Made by a program: the position numbers and the translations under genes. DNA of 64,000 nt from Pelagophyceae sp. CCMP2097. Its lineage: Eukaryota; Sar; Pelagophyceae. Under the pieces are notes generated by a model. That model saw only the letters and a program-made list of their open reading frames with translations. It was not told the DNA's origin and did no database searches. Of the stretch, positions 21,227-31,931 are shown piece by piece (the first letter of the stretch is position 1; every line of letters starts with the position of its first letter). The DNA is taken from positions 894,099 through 958,098 of the forward strand of contig MU657166.1 of NCBI GenBank assembly GCA_026770575.1. Direction: 5' to 3'.

Positions 21227-21692
21227 CTGCGTGGCCGGGCCGCCGCCGACCGCACGTCTCGAGATGAATTTCTTACTGCCGGTCCCACTCACGTGCCGGA
21301 TCTGGGTCTGATCTGGGTCGAAGATTGTTTGAGGATTTGATGTGGGTTGTCTAGACGGGGACGGGCCGCGCCGGCGCGCCGACAGCGCCGCGTGCGCAGC
21401 CGCCGCGTCCGGCGGCGCGCCAAGAGCCGCGCGGGCGCCGGCCGTCGCGCGCGCACCGGCACCGGCGCGCTTTCCAAAGGGGCCTCTCGTCGCGCGCCGG
21501 AGCGCGTTTCGTTTGCGCGTGGGCGGTTTCCGCAGCGATATACAATCGTAGCGCCGCGGGCAGCTCAAGGCGACGTTGAGTTTGCACTCTTCTTGAGGCG
21601 CGCCGCGTCGTCCTCCGACTCCTCCTTGTCCGACTTGTCGTTTTCGGAGTGCTTGGCCCTATGACGCAATTCGAGGCCGAGCAGGCCGATTG
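21227..21692. repeat. Segmental duplication of the 3' end of the CCCH/RS gene
   Basis: Blocks of this stretch recur in the same order and orientation at about 25312-26103. They are GGATTTGATGTGGGTTGTCT with CTAGACGG, GCGCGCTTTCCAAAGGGGCC, GAGCGCGTTTCGTTTGCGCG, GTTTGCACTCTTCTTG, CCTTGTCCGACTTGTC and CTTGGCCCTATGA. The other copy carries extra sequence (about 25440-25670) missing here. This copy contains the last coding exon and the intron 3' end of the CCCH/RS gene, so the second J-domain gene now terminates in it. Confidence 0.8.
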
Positions 21693-23416
21693 GAAGGTAC
21701 TCCAAGGCAAGAACGATTCGGTACGCACCGCGACGCGGCGGACGGCGGCTGGCCCAATTGCGGCGCGGCCGTCACGGGCGGCGCGTTTGCGGCGTGCTTC
21801 GGCGGCCGCGCGTCCGCGGGGTCGTCCACGTCGAAATCGCCTCGGAAGCTGCAGACCGCGACGCAGGTGCAGCAGAGGCAGCAGCCGGCGAAGATAAACA
21901 CGGGGATGAAGATGACCAGGGTGGAGAAGTAGGGCTTTTCATAGATGCGCAGGACTGTCAGCGAGCCGAAGAGGGAGATGAGCGAGCAAGACAGGTTCTT
22001 CGCGTTGCCACGCAGCGCGAGGCTCGCCGCCTTGAGCTCGGCCTGCTTCGCCGCCGCGTCGTCTGGGGCCCGCGCCAGCGACGCGGTCATCTCGTTGGCC
22101 GCTATCTGATCCTTCACGCTCTGCAGGTACAGCGTAAAACAGTGGACCCAGATCGGCAGGAAGACGACCCACCACGAGATCAGGGGCAGCGACGTGTCGT
22201 CACCCTTGCGCTTGGCGAGGGACACGGCGACCAAAGCTTCAAAGGCCAATCTCAGGCACGACGTGCGGCAGTCGCGCCACGCAGACTCGCGCGCCTCGAG
22301 CTGCTGCGCGTAGAACACGGCGCGCGCGCGCGCCTCGGCCGCCGCATGGCCCGCCTCGGCCGCGGCGGCGCTGGGCGCCTCTGGCAGCGCCACGCTCGAA
22401 CACGCGCCCACCATGGAGCCGAGGAGGACAGAGGACTCCCAAGCCCACAGCGGGATGAAGACCTCGATCCACTGCGGGCTGTCGCCCTTGGAGTCGAGGC
22501 GCACCACAACGAGCACCTGGAAGATGATGAGGAGCGCCACGTGCACGAGCGCACCGAAGCGCGCCAGCAGCGGCGTCTCGTCGTGCGCGCCTTTCGACTC
22601 CTCGTGCGCGCCGTCGTCGTCGCCCTCGCCCTCGCCCGCAGGCGGCTCGCCGCCCTCGCTCGCCGGCGGCCCGCCGCCTGCGCAAGGACGCTCGGCGGCG
22701 GCCGGGCGCGTCGGCGCAGCAACGACGCCGCCGCACCCGCATCTTCAGAGCCCCGGTCAGACGAACGCCCGCAGCACTTCTGCCTACAAGCGCGGCGTCG
22801 TCGGCGCCCGGCCCGCGGCGCCATAAGTGCCCGCAAAAGGGACATAGACGCACATGGCCACTTCGGCCACCCACGCGATGTAGTTCAGGAGCACAAAGGC
22901 GTCGATGCACCAGAGCGGCGCCCAGACGGCTGCCCAACGGATATCAGTTTTGTGGTCGGCGTTGAGTGAGAGGAGCAACGGGAAGAAGACGACGAAGAAA
23001 CCGACGAAGAGGAATACGAACGAGAGCACGAAGCAGCGGATGAAGCAGCTGCAGCGCGAGCAGGTCTTGGCCACCTTCTTGGCGACGACGTTGGAGTCGA
23101 CGGAGGTGGGGTTGTCATAAATCATCAGCCCAAGCGACCCGAGCGAGTCGTAGAGGCGCCTTTTGCGCTTGTTTCCCAGGCAGTCGTAGGCCTCCTTCAT
23201 CGAAAGGAACTGCTCGCGCTCCGCCTCTGTGGACGTGCGGCCCCGCTGCGCCATCTTGTCGGGGTGCAGGGACAGCGAAAGCTTGCGGTACTGCTTTTTG
23301 ATCAGCTTCTCTGAAGCGTCGCGTGGCACGCCGAGCGCGACGTAGAATTCGTCGTCGCCGTCGGGGTTCAGCAGTGGCCGCAGGCAGCACATCGACAGCC
23401 TCGAAGGCATCGACAT
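21565..23416 (-). CDS. J-domain/multi-pass membrane protein, copy 2, with captured last exon
   Basis: A tandem paralogue of the gene at 19236-21121. The start MSMPSRLSMCCLRPLLNPDG, the J-domain (LSLHPDKM) and the W..VF.PLW helices are nearly identical. The predicted model is 23416-22854, about 22742-21729 and 21658-21565, which totals 557 codons with an open frame. Two features are odd. First, exon 2 lacks one nucleotide relative to copy 1 near 22713, so the acceptor equivalent to copy 1 (22783) would shift the frame. Using a downstream CTGAAG acceptor at 22743 restores it. Second, the C-terminus is not that of copy 1. A GTGCGT donor at 21728 can splice to CATAG|GGCC at 21659, adding the Lys/Ser/Asp/Glu tail AKHSENDKSDKEESEDDAAR from the duplicated CCCH/RS exon. 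If unspliced, the frame stops at that same TAG. Confidence 0.6.
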
Positions 23417-23863
23417 CGCCAACGGCGTCCCGCAAAACTTGAAGTGCTCCGGCAAACCGCAGCAGCTGAGTTTGCGTAGGAATTCCTAGAAGGAAATACT
23501 TTGAAAATACTTTCTCAATCATCTTCAATCGAATCTTAACTTTAGAATTTCTAGAATTTCTATGAGGCATGAGGGTTTTTATTTATATCCCGGCAATATA
23601 ATTGTAAAAGGAAGTCCTCGAAAATTGCTATAATGAGATCTATGTTGGGTGAAACCTTGTCAGGATTTCGAGGATCCGGGAAAAGGAGAATACGAGGCGA
23701 CTCCAGGCTTTCGAGTCCGCTCAGCTCTGGGTTGCATACACTACTAGAAGAAGAAGAAGAAGCCCGCCAGATATGGGCTGTTTGACAAGAACCACCAACT
23801 CATTTGTATAACGGTTTCAGGATTCAATCGAACATTATAGGAATTATTATTAGTCCTTACCTG

Positions 23864-24052
23864 CAGTCTGTCCATGATCGATTTTGCGTAGCGGACAGGG
23901 TCGGTGGGGGTGGAGGGTGTCGGTGGGTGGGGAGGGGGGGTCGGCGACCCTCCCTGCGCGGCTCGACGCGCCAATTCGGTGGGGGGGGAGGGTCCTGGAC
24001 CCCCCCCAACGTCCTGTACACGCGTCGTACACGTGAATATACTTCCCCCCCC
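23864..24052. repeat. Left arm of a long inverted repeat
   Basis: This arm pairs with 25156-25274 in reverse complement. Shared blocks include TCCATGATCGATTTTGCGTA followed by GCGGACA, then GAGGGTCC(T/A)GGACCCCCC, then CTGTACACGCGTCGTACACG followed by TGAATAT and a C-run. The arms are about 120-190 bp with indels. They could be terminal inverted repeats of a mobile element, or two copies of one repeat family in opposite orientation. Confidence 0.65.
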
Positions 24053-24390
24053 AACGGGGTGTCGGACCCTGGAATACTACCCGCGCGACGTTCCACAGGC
24101 GCCACATAACGTTGCTGAATGACTCGCGGGACGATAGTCGTGCTCGCGCCGAGACATAATTTTCAAAAAGGCATTAAGTAGGATTTGATTATTGCTTTAC
24201 GGGGCGCAATGCCTCTGGTAGTAGCCCCGATTCGGTGGGGGGGAAATTTCAACGCGATGCGCGCGTCGTGGACGAGCAGGACGTGGACGAGCAGAGAACG
24301 AGCAGGGCGTGCAGAGAAGAAGACAAGGCGCTCCAGAGATCGAACGGTTTCCAAGGGCAAAGGACGCCGCGCGCCGAGTTATCGCACCTA

Positions 24391-24640
24391 NNNNNNNNNN
24401 NNNNNNNNNNNNNNNNNNNNNNNNNNNNNNNNNNNNNNNNNNNNNNNNNNNNNNNNNNNNNNNNNNNNNNNNNNNNNNNNNNNNNNNNNNNNNNNNNNNN
24501 NNNNNNNNNNNNNNNNNNNNNNNNNNNNNNNNNNNNNNNNNNNNNNNNNNNNNNNNNNNNNNNNNNNNNNNNNNNNNNNNNNNNNNNNNNNNNNNNNNNN
24601 NNNNNNNNNNNNNNNNNNNNNNNNNNNNNNNNNNNNNNNN
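24391..24640. other. Assembly gap (250 N)
   Basis: An exact run of undetermined bases. It lies inside the region bounded by the inverted repeat arms, so a collapsed or unassembled repeat is a likely cause. The true length is unknown. Confidence 0.99.
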
Positions 24641-25155
24641 TCCCCCGAGGCGGAGCTGGTTGGGCCGTTGGCCCAGCCGCGCGACGACCGAGAGCCAGAA
24701 ACAGCGGCCGTAAAAAACAAACCAAGAAGAGGACGGTCCCGGGCTTTTCAGCTCTCCGCGACCAACAAACAACACGTGTGCCTTTCGACCCGGGGCTCTC
24801 AATGTCTCTCAATCCGGGTCCCCCAGAGGCACAGAGTCGGCTGAGGGTCACTCAGACCGAAACCGTCCTGATCGAAGAGTCTGCATCACAGAAGTGCGAA
24901 GCTCAAACGTCCCCCCTCAAACACCCTCGATTGATACCCGGCTGCAGAGCTTGGCGCTGTAGAAGCGGTACGCGAGTTACCTCTGGTTCATGCAACGAAC
25001 GCACTCGCTTTGCACTCGGAAGTGTAAAGTGAGGGGACGAAACTTGTTCCTTGAGGGCTGTGTATCACCGAGAAGACTAGCCCCCGGGGGGAGGGTCCAG
25101 GACCCTCCCCCAGGTTGCACCCTGTCCAAAAACCGGCTGCCAATACCTCGCCGCC

Positions 25156-25274
25156 GGTGGGGGGGGGGGAAGAATATTCACGTGTACGACGCGTGTACAG
25201 CACGAGCAGCCAGTGGGGGGTCCTGGACCCTCCCCTTCCGTGTCCGCTACGCAAAATCGATCATGGACACACTG
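25156..25274. repeat. Right arm of the long inverted repeat
   Basis: Reverse complement of the arm at 23864-24052. The outer end reads TGTCCGCTACGCAAAATCGA then TCATGGACACACTG. The inner end reads GAATATTCACGTGTACGACG then CGTGTACAG. The outer 34 positions match with one difference. Confidence 0.65.
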
Positions 25275-25832
25275 TTACAATTGAAGCGCCCCCCAAACGA
25301 ATTGTTTTCGACAACCTGCGTCTCGCCGGGCCGCCGCGGGCGCACGTCTCGAGATGCCGATCTTACTAACGGTCCCACCACGTGCCGGATCTGATTCGGA
25401 AGGTTTGTGTGAGGATTTGATGTGGGTTGTCTAGACGGGTCTGTCGATACAATTGTATGCGACATTGGTGGCGTGCGTCTGTGTGAGGTGCGGGCGGTCG
25501 GGCAGGCCCGCCTAGTCGCTGCGGTCGGCCTTGTCGTCGTCGTCGCGCGAGCCTGCGTGCGCACGTGGGCGCGCGAAGAGCGAGCGCGCGCCGAGCGCGG
25601 CTCGTGCCGTGCAGCATCCCGGGCCGGCGCGCCGATAGAGCCGTAACGCTCTCGGGGAACGACCGCGCCGGCGCGCCGACAGCGCCGCGTGCGCAGCGCG
25701 CCGAGCGCCGGCCGTCGCGCGCGCCCCGAGCCGGCGCCGGCGCGCTTTCCAAAGGGGCCTCTCTTTGCGCGCCGGAGCGCGTTTCGTTTGCGCGCGCGCG
25801 GTTTCCGCCGCGATGATTGCGCCGCGGGCAGG

Positions 25833-26644
25833 TCAAGGCGACGCTGAGTTTGCACTCTTCTTGCGGCGCGGCGCGTCGTCGTCCGACTCATCCTTGTCCG
25901 ACTTGTCCGACTTGTCCGACTCGTCGTCTGAGTGCTTGGACTTTTTCGATTTCTTCGACTTTTTCTCCTTTTCGTCGTCGTCCGACTCGTCGTCAGAGTG
26001 CTTGGAAGATTTCTTCGACTTCTTCTTGCGGTCGTCCTCCGACTCGGACTCGTCGTCAGAGTACTTGGCCCTATGATGCGTCGACTGACCAGGCCGATTC
26101 AACGGATAAGCGACGCACTTCTTCTTCGACGACTTCTTCGACGCCTTGCGTTTTCGGTCGTCGCGCGAGTCCTCGGAAGAGTACGACCGCGACCGGCGGC
26201 GGCGGTCGCCGCCCCGGTCGCCGCCGCCGCGGTCGCGAGAGTAAGACCGAGAGTACGACCGCCCACGGTCGTTGCCGCCGCCGCCGCCGTCGCGCTCCTG
26301 GACTACAGAACAAGCTTGTATTCGCGCAGCCGAAATAGGGTGGGAGACGTACAGTGGCTGTAGCGGCAGGCGTCGCCCCTGGAGCAGCGGCCGCGTTGGA
26401 AGTCCATGCATGTTTCGGCGTTGGCGTTAAAACGAGGGCGGTCGTTGTCGGCGTCGCCCATCATCGGGCCTTGGCGGCCGCCGTTGTCGCGCCGCACGGG
26501 GCAGTCGCGGCCGAAATGGCCACTGTCTCCGCACTCGTAGCAAGCCGCATTCCTCCCAGTAGTCTTGCCGCCGTCGTGGCTGAACCGACAGTTCTCGCCG
26601 CGCGTGCAGCGGCCCTGGTCGAAATCGCGGCAAGTTTCGCCCAT
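25833..26644 (-). CDS. CCCH-CCHC-CCCH zinc-finger protein with RS-like tail
   Basis: Three exons (26644-26353, 26302-26119, 26070-25833) give 237 aa. The order is a CCCH finger (CRDFDQGRCTRGENCRFSH; C-x7-C-x5-C-x3-H), a CCHC knuckle (CYECGDSGHFGRDC), and a second CCCH finger (CMDFQRGRCSRGDACRYSH). Then comes a Gly/Arg/Ser/Tyr stretch (GRSYSRSYSRDRGG) and a tail of alternating Lys/Ser and Asp/Glu blocks ending KKSANSASP. CCCH and CCHC fingers bind single-stranded RNA. With an RS-like tail this suggests a nuclear RNA-processing factor; that role is inference. Donors are GTACGT and GTGCGT. The last intron and exon also exist as a second copy at 21565-21692, fused to a J-domain gene. The upstream in-frame Met (26701) is possible, but translation from 26644 starts directly at the first finger. 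Confidence 0.82.
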
Positions 26645-28177
26645 GATGCCTAATAGCCCACTGGTGAGAAAGCCCAACGGTGAGACCCGAGAACCGCCCA
26701 AAGCTCCCGCGCGCAGCGGCGCGCGAACGGCAATTTAGCCGGGGCCCAAAAATTTTAAACGCGCCCGCGGGCACGCGCGGCGTTTACGCGCGCACACCGC
26801 ACAAGCGCGGGCGGCCGTCCAACTCACCTTTTGAAAGCGGGCTTTTTAGCACAGCCGGGTCGGCGATGTGGAACAGAGAGATCGTTGAAAAGAGCCGTTG
26901 AAGAACCGTGACGTCGGCGCGGCGCGCGGACGGGGCAGCCCGACTGTGACCTTTTGCCCCGCGGCCGCCGCCGTGCGCCCCGCGGGCAGTCGCTGGCTCG
27001 GCACCAAAGCCTGGGCTGCGAGCATCGATTGTCGAAGTCGTCGCCGGCGGCGACCCAGTTCGCGTACACTACCATACATCATGACACTTCGCGCGCCAGC
27101 GTCGCTCCAATCGACTCGACGCCTCCGCCTCCGGCGTCGGCGGGGGAATCGAATTCCCCGCCTTCGGCGGGGGTTGGCTTACGCGACGCGTGTCTTGGAC
27201 GAGCAGCCTTCGGCGGGGGGATGGCTTACGCGACGGTTCCTCGGTGCTTCGCGTCGTCAACGCATTGCCCCCTCGCCCTCTGCGAGAGGCATCACGTGTC
27301 CCAATTCGCGCTGGCGGCCGGCGCGGGTCTGGCGCGGGGGCTCTCCAGCGCAACGGCGTGCCCTCCGGCGCCGCTCGGCCTCGTGGCGCGCGGCGGCGTG
27401 CGCGGCGCGGCGAGCGAGCCGCGGGCATCGTCAAGCGCGGCCGTCCGCGCGGGCGGCCGCGGGCCGCGCGCGGGCCGCCGCGAGTCCCTTGTACAGCGGC
27501 GTGGCCGCCGAGCTCCCGGCGCTCCACGTCGGCGGCGATATTCAAATTCGAGTTGTCTGGTCTGAGTGGTCGAACGCAACGTCACGACGCACCGGGAAGA
27601 AGTCGCGAGGGACAGACAGGGGCCCCGTGTGCTCGCGCACGGAATCTTCAACTTGATGTGAAACTTTTCAAGTTGATTAATAATAATTAAGGAAGGCCGA
27701 ATATTCTCACAATCCGAAGTTTAAAAATAATCCAATTTGATGTTATCTTGAACTCTCTTGGCTGTAATGTTTGAGAAACTGTAACAATAATTATGTTAAT
27801 TGACGAAAAAAAAGCAAATTATATCATTGGTTTTATAGTTTCAGCTTTAAATATTAATTCGAGAGTCAAGCTTATTTCGTGGGCTTACGGACAGGGCGAG
27901 CCTCGCCAGGGAATCTTCCTCGATTATTCGCGATCCCGACGACGTCTGTGCGCGGGATGTGGGAAATCATTAAAAAAGTGACTTCTTTGAAAAGATGCAA
28001 ATCTGATGATTTTTGCTTGAAGTTTAAACAGAGTTTAGTAGAAGGGTTAAGACGGTTTTCAAACAAGGCACTGAGGCAGAGTCCCCCAGGGCCGGAGGCG
28101 AGGACCCTAGGCCTCAATTCAGATCTAGACTCCGACCGTGAGAGGCCCCCGCAGCGCCAGAAGCCCCGACCCAGCGC
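26645..28177. other. Intergenic region with direct repeats and an A/T-rich island
   Basis: The 1.5 kb between the zinc-finger gene and the histidine kinase gene has no gene I can support. The open frames at 26.9-27.6 kb on both strands are Arg/Ala-rich, as expected of random GC-rich DNA. A direct repeat (CCTTCGGCGGGG, then TGGCTTACGCGAC) occurs at about 27160 and 27208. From about 27640 to 28080 composition changes sharply to A/T-rich, with short frames such as 27793-27981 that match nothing I know. This island could be inserted DNA or a regulatory region. Confidence 0.5.
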
Positions 28178-31100
28178 ATGGCGGCCTTTGAGACGCCCGA
28201 GGCGTCACGCCTCTTGGCGACGTACGAGGCTTCCGAGTCCAAGCGCCACGCCGACGTCGTTTCGGCGCTCGAGTCGAAGCGCGTCGCCGACCTCGCGGCT
28301 CTCGAGGCAACACTCGAGGCGAAGCACAGCGCCGCTTTGTCGGTGCTCGAGGCGAAACGTTCGGCAGACCTCGCGGCATACGAGGCGGCGCTCGAGGCGC
28401 GCCCCGCCGAGCGGTCGACGACGCCGCGCCTGCCCTTTCCAAAACCTTTGATATCCGCAAAGGTCGTACCCACGGCACTCGTGTCGCGGGCCGCGGGCGA
28501 GTGCGCTCGGGCGGGCCCGCACCACCGACCTCGCTGGCGCGTCTCCATCGTTTTGGGCCTCGTGGTGGTGAGCGGCATCGGGGCAGCGGCTTTTACTGCT
28601 ATCGGGCGGAAGATCGTCGAGCGCAAGAACCAAGAACGGCTCGAGGCCTACGAATGCCACGTCGTGCGTTCCACGCCTCCGTCGCGCCGGAGGAGACGAA
28701 GCGACTTAGGTGCGTGACACCATCTCCGACTGGGGCAAGCGCTTGGCTATAGAGGCGGCGACGCTGGCGTCGATGATACTCCACGAGCGAAATGCCTCAG
28801 ACACCGGCCCGAAGACACCATTCCTCGTTCCTGGCCGCCTGGCCAACGAGCTGCAGCAGGAGCGCCTCGAGAGGATGGCCGACGAGTTCCAGCAGACGCC
28901 GCCGGCCGTCGTATGGTTCGTCTCTGGGACTCCCTTTCGGGCATAATCGTCCTGGTACTAGGTACCCGACTGTTCGCCTCGAGGACCGCGCGGCTTATGA
29001 AGCCTACGCGACGGGCGTCTACGGCGCCGCCGTATCCAACGCCGCGGTCTACGACGGCGGGGCCTACGGCGCGGGGGGTCGCATCACGATCACGGACGAA
29101 CGGACGCAAAACGCGTTTCAATATGCCGAAGTCTCAGCAGCCAACCTCGTCCTGGCGCCACCGCGGCCGACGTACAATCCGTCTACTTGCATCTGGCGGT
29201 CCGCCGGCGCCGAGGAGGCGTCGCGGGACCCTTTGGAAGTTTTTCTTGGTCTCGACTCCCAAGAGCGCTTTAGACGCGTCCTCCCGTCCGCTCTAGAAAC
29301 CAAGTTCCTCGACGACAAGGAGCTCGTCGCGCACCCGTTCTACTTGTCCGACGGCGAAGCGCTGGCGGACTACGGCATCGCTGTGCTTGTTCCTGTTTTA
29401 GACGAGGCCTGCTATGAGGGAGGCGGATGCTTCTACGACGACGATATCGTCCTCGCCTACGTCTCCTTCTCGCTCAGAGTCGAGAGGTGGGCCTCGATCT
29501 TCCCGGTGAACTTGATGGTCCAGGTGGCCGCGACAGGCCAAGTGATCAAGACGGTCGAAAAAACGTACGTCAAACACGCCCACGCCCACGAACCCGTTTT
29601 GGGCCTCGACCTCGAGTGTTTCTACAACGTCCGAGGCGACATTGCCCCTTTGTACGCCGTCGCCGCGTTGGCCCTCGGCGCCATAGTCGGCTGCCTCTGG
29701 TTCCTGCGCAGACTCGAGCTCGGGGCCGCGCGAGACCGGCGGCTGGCAAACGAGCAGCGCAAGGACGCCGCTCGAGAAGCCGCCGCCGCGGAGCAGCGCA
29801 AGGACGAACGAATCCGATACAGCTTCGAGGTGAGCGAGAAGACGGAGAGGTACCTGAACCACGAACTGAAGAACCGCATCTTCGTCCTCGGGCAGTCGTG
29901 CGACGTCGGGCTGTATGGGCAGCTGGAGGAGATGACGGAAGTGCTGAGCAGCAAGGCCGCGCTGATGCGGCTCTCGACGGGCCGCTACAAGCCTTTGTGG
30001 GACGCCGTCGAACCCGCCGCGCTCATCGACCGACGGTGGCAGCGCTTCGTCGCGGCGAACAGCCCCTTTGAGCGCGCGCCGACGGCGGGCGCCGCCGCGG
30101 ACCGGAATACGCTCCGCCTCGACAAGGTCCTCTTCGACATCATCCTGGATAACATTCTGTCCAATTCGTTCAAGTACGGCGATGCGTCGCGGCCGCCGAC
30201 GCTCGGGCTGCGCCTTGAGCCTCTCGACGAGGGCGCGACGCGCGTCAAACTCTCCCTGGAGCTGCGCAACTGGGCCGGGCTCGAACACGCGGCTCTCCTA
30301 CAAATGGGCGAAGAGAAGCTGAACGAGATTGCGCACGCCGACGGCCAGCGCGCGCACGAGCACACCGACGAGGTGAGCTCGGGCGATGGCTTCCCCATGG
30401 CGGCCGCGGCCGCGAAAGCCCTCGGCGGCACGGTCCGCCTCGTGTTGCTGAATAACGGCGTCGTCGCAAAGCTCGAGCTGCCGGACGTCGCGGTCGTGCT
30501 CCCCGCCGCCGCGCGAGGCGATGCCACCGCGACCGCGACGCCAGTCGATCTCGAGCTGTCGTGGCTGAAAATTGCCTTGGCCGACGACTCGGCCATGTTC
30601 CGCAAGATGATATCGAGGCTCGCAGAGAACGTGACGTCGAAGAAACCCGTCGTCGCCGGCGAGACGCGCGAGTCCATCGACGAATTTCCGAAGCTGGTCG
30701 TCGAGCGTGACTGCGACGTGCGTTTCTACGCATCTGACTCAGGTTGCTTTTGGCGTTGTGGACGCGCCCCCGTTAGGTCCTCTTCCTCGACTTCAACTTT
30801 GCGCCCGTGCACCACACGAAAACAGGCATAGATATCTGCCGCGAGTGCCGCGCTTTAGATGCGGAGGAGGGCAACGTCCCAAGACTCATCTACATCGTCT
30901 CGGCGAACGACTCGCCCGAAGACGCCGAGCGGTACCGAGCCGCGGGCGCCGACGGCTCGCTCAGCAAGAAGCTCTCGGCGAAGAAGCTGCGCGCGGTCCT
31001 CGAGGACGCGGTGCGGACGCACCCGCGCTTCGCCGCCTACCGCCGGGGCGACTTGAATTCGTCGGAGCGCAGGCAGGATCGCGCGCAGGGGCCCCGGGGC

Positions 31101-31226
31101 CAATCCGTCGACGCGCTCCTGCAATCCGCCAACGAACCGCCGTCGTCGCATCCCGTCGGCGAGCGCCGGGCGTCGTTCCGCGCCACCCGCACCGCCTCGG
31201 CCACGAAATCCCAAGCGTGGGCGTAA
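28178..31226 (+). CDS. CHASE-domain hybrid sensor histidine kinase
   Basis: Four exons (28178-28660, 28710-28915, 28962-30717, 30777-31226) give 964 aa. Residues 10-75 are a heptad-like Ala/Glu/Lys coiled coil (ESKRVADLAALEATLEAKHS). A membrane helix lies at about 121-143 (VSIVLGLVVVSGIGAAAF). The extracellular part (about 160-455) carries CHASE-like blocks: the join VVWYPTVRLEDRAAYEAY, LEVFLGLDSQERFRRVLPSA, and DYGIAVLVPVLDEA. A second helix (LYAVAALALGAIVGCLWFL) is at about 459. The phospho-acceptor box is LNHELKNR (His about 530). The ATPase N-box is DNILSNSFKYG, and a G-box-like GDGFPMAAAAAKALGG follows. The C-terminal receiver has the acidic pair in ALADDSAM, a predicted phospho-Asp in VLFLDFNF (about 820) and the Lys in GSLSKKLS. 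This is the architecture of cytokinin receptors (CHASE-kinase-receiver); the ligand is unknown. Confidence 0.82.
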
Positions 31227-31465
31227 GGTACGCTGGGCATCTTCGACGGCCTCGTGCCTCGCGGGCTCCCGAGTCGCGGGCGTCGGAGGCGGCGCGCGAG
31301 ACGCTCTTGGCTCCGTTAGTACGCGTCAGTTCGGTGCTCCGGGCCTCGAAACGACGTTGAGAAGACTCAGGCTGAGACGCTTCGCGCGCTACGGTTTTCT
31401 CGTCCGTTGCACTCGGATCTGCTAGTCCTGAAGCACTCGAGCTCCTCATCGGCGTCCGGCACGAC
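31227..31465. other. Intergenic spacer before the MITE
   Basis: Downstream of the histidine kinase stop. No coding pattern is visible. It contains the left target-site duplication (31458-31465). Confidence 0.4.
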
Positions 31466-31931
31466 CAGCGGTGGGAATTCATTTAAGGGTGAAGTGAATT
31501 ATTCACTGAATAAATTCACTTCACCATATTCACTTCACATTCACCTTCACATTCACTACCACCGAACATTTGTGAAGGACTTCATTAATGACTTCACCAA
31601 CCCCGGCCGGGCCACCGTCGAACGTCGCTGTGGGGTCCCCGGAGGAGGTCCCACCGTCGCTCTGAGGTCCCCGGAGGACCGGAGGGAGTCGCACTGCCCT
31701 TGAGCAGACGTCCTGGGGCCATTGGTGGCGCATACAGCCGTCGGCGGACGAGCCTTTCACTGGTTCACTGATTCACTTTGGACCTCTCAAAATTCACTGA
31801 TTCACTTCACATTCACCAGGATTTGCAGCCGTAGTGAACGTCGATTCATTAATGACTTCACTACCACCGAACATTTGGGGGCTCGCGTGAATATTCACTC
31901 ACTTTGAATTTCCAGTGAATTCCCACCGCTG
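31466..31931. mobile_element. Non-autonomous DNA transposon (MITE), hAT-like
   Basis: A 466-bp element with perfect 16-bp terminal inverted repeats, CAGCGGTGGGAATTCA at 31466-31481 and its reverse complement at 31916-31931. It is flanked by an identical 8-bp direct repeat GGCACGAC (31458-31465 and 31932-31939), which looks like a target-site duplication. An 8-bp duplication and a CAGCG-type end fit the hAT superfamily. The interior is A/T-rich with many copies of TTCACTTCAC-like words and repeated pieces such as ACCACCGAACATTT and CATTAATGACTTCAC. No transposase frame is present, so it must be mobilised in trans. It sits between the 3' ends of two convergent genes. Confidence 0.85.

Larger units (their letters stand above)
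23417..25832. other. Repeat-rich intergenic tract with assembly gap
   Basis: No gene is convincing in these 2.4 kb. The sequence alternates A/T-rich parts (23480-23640) with G- and C-runs (for example GGTGGGGGGGGAGGGTCC near 23977). It holds two inverted repeat arms (23864-24052 and 25156-25274) that flank the run of Ns. It also holds a hairpin at about 25088-25112 (GGGGGAGGGTCC/GGACCCTCCCCC) and the start of the duplicated block shared with 21.2-21.7 kb. Long frames running through the Ns are artefacts. Confidence 0.6.

Noticed and set aside
24185..25032. Frames running through the N tract
   Set aside because: They contain up to 84 undetermined residues and exist only because Ns do not encode stops.
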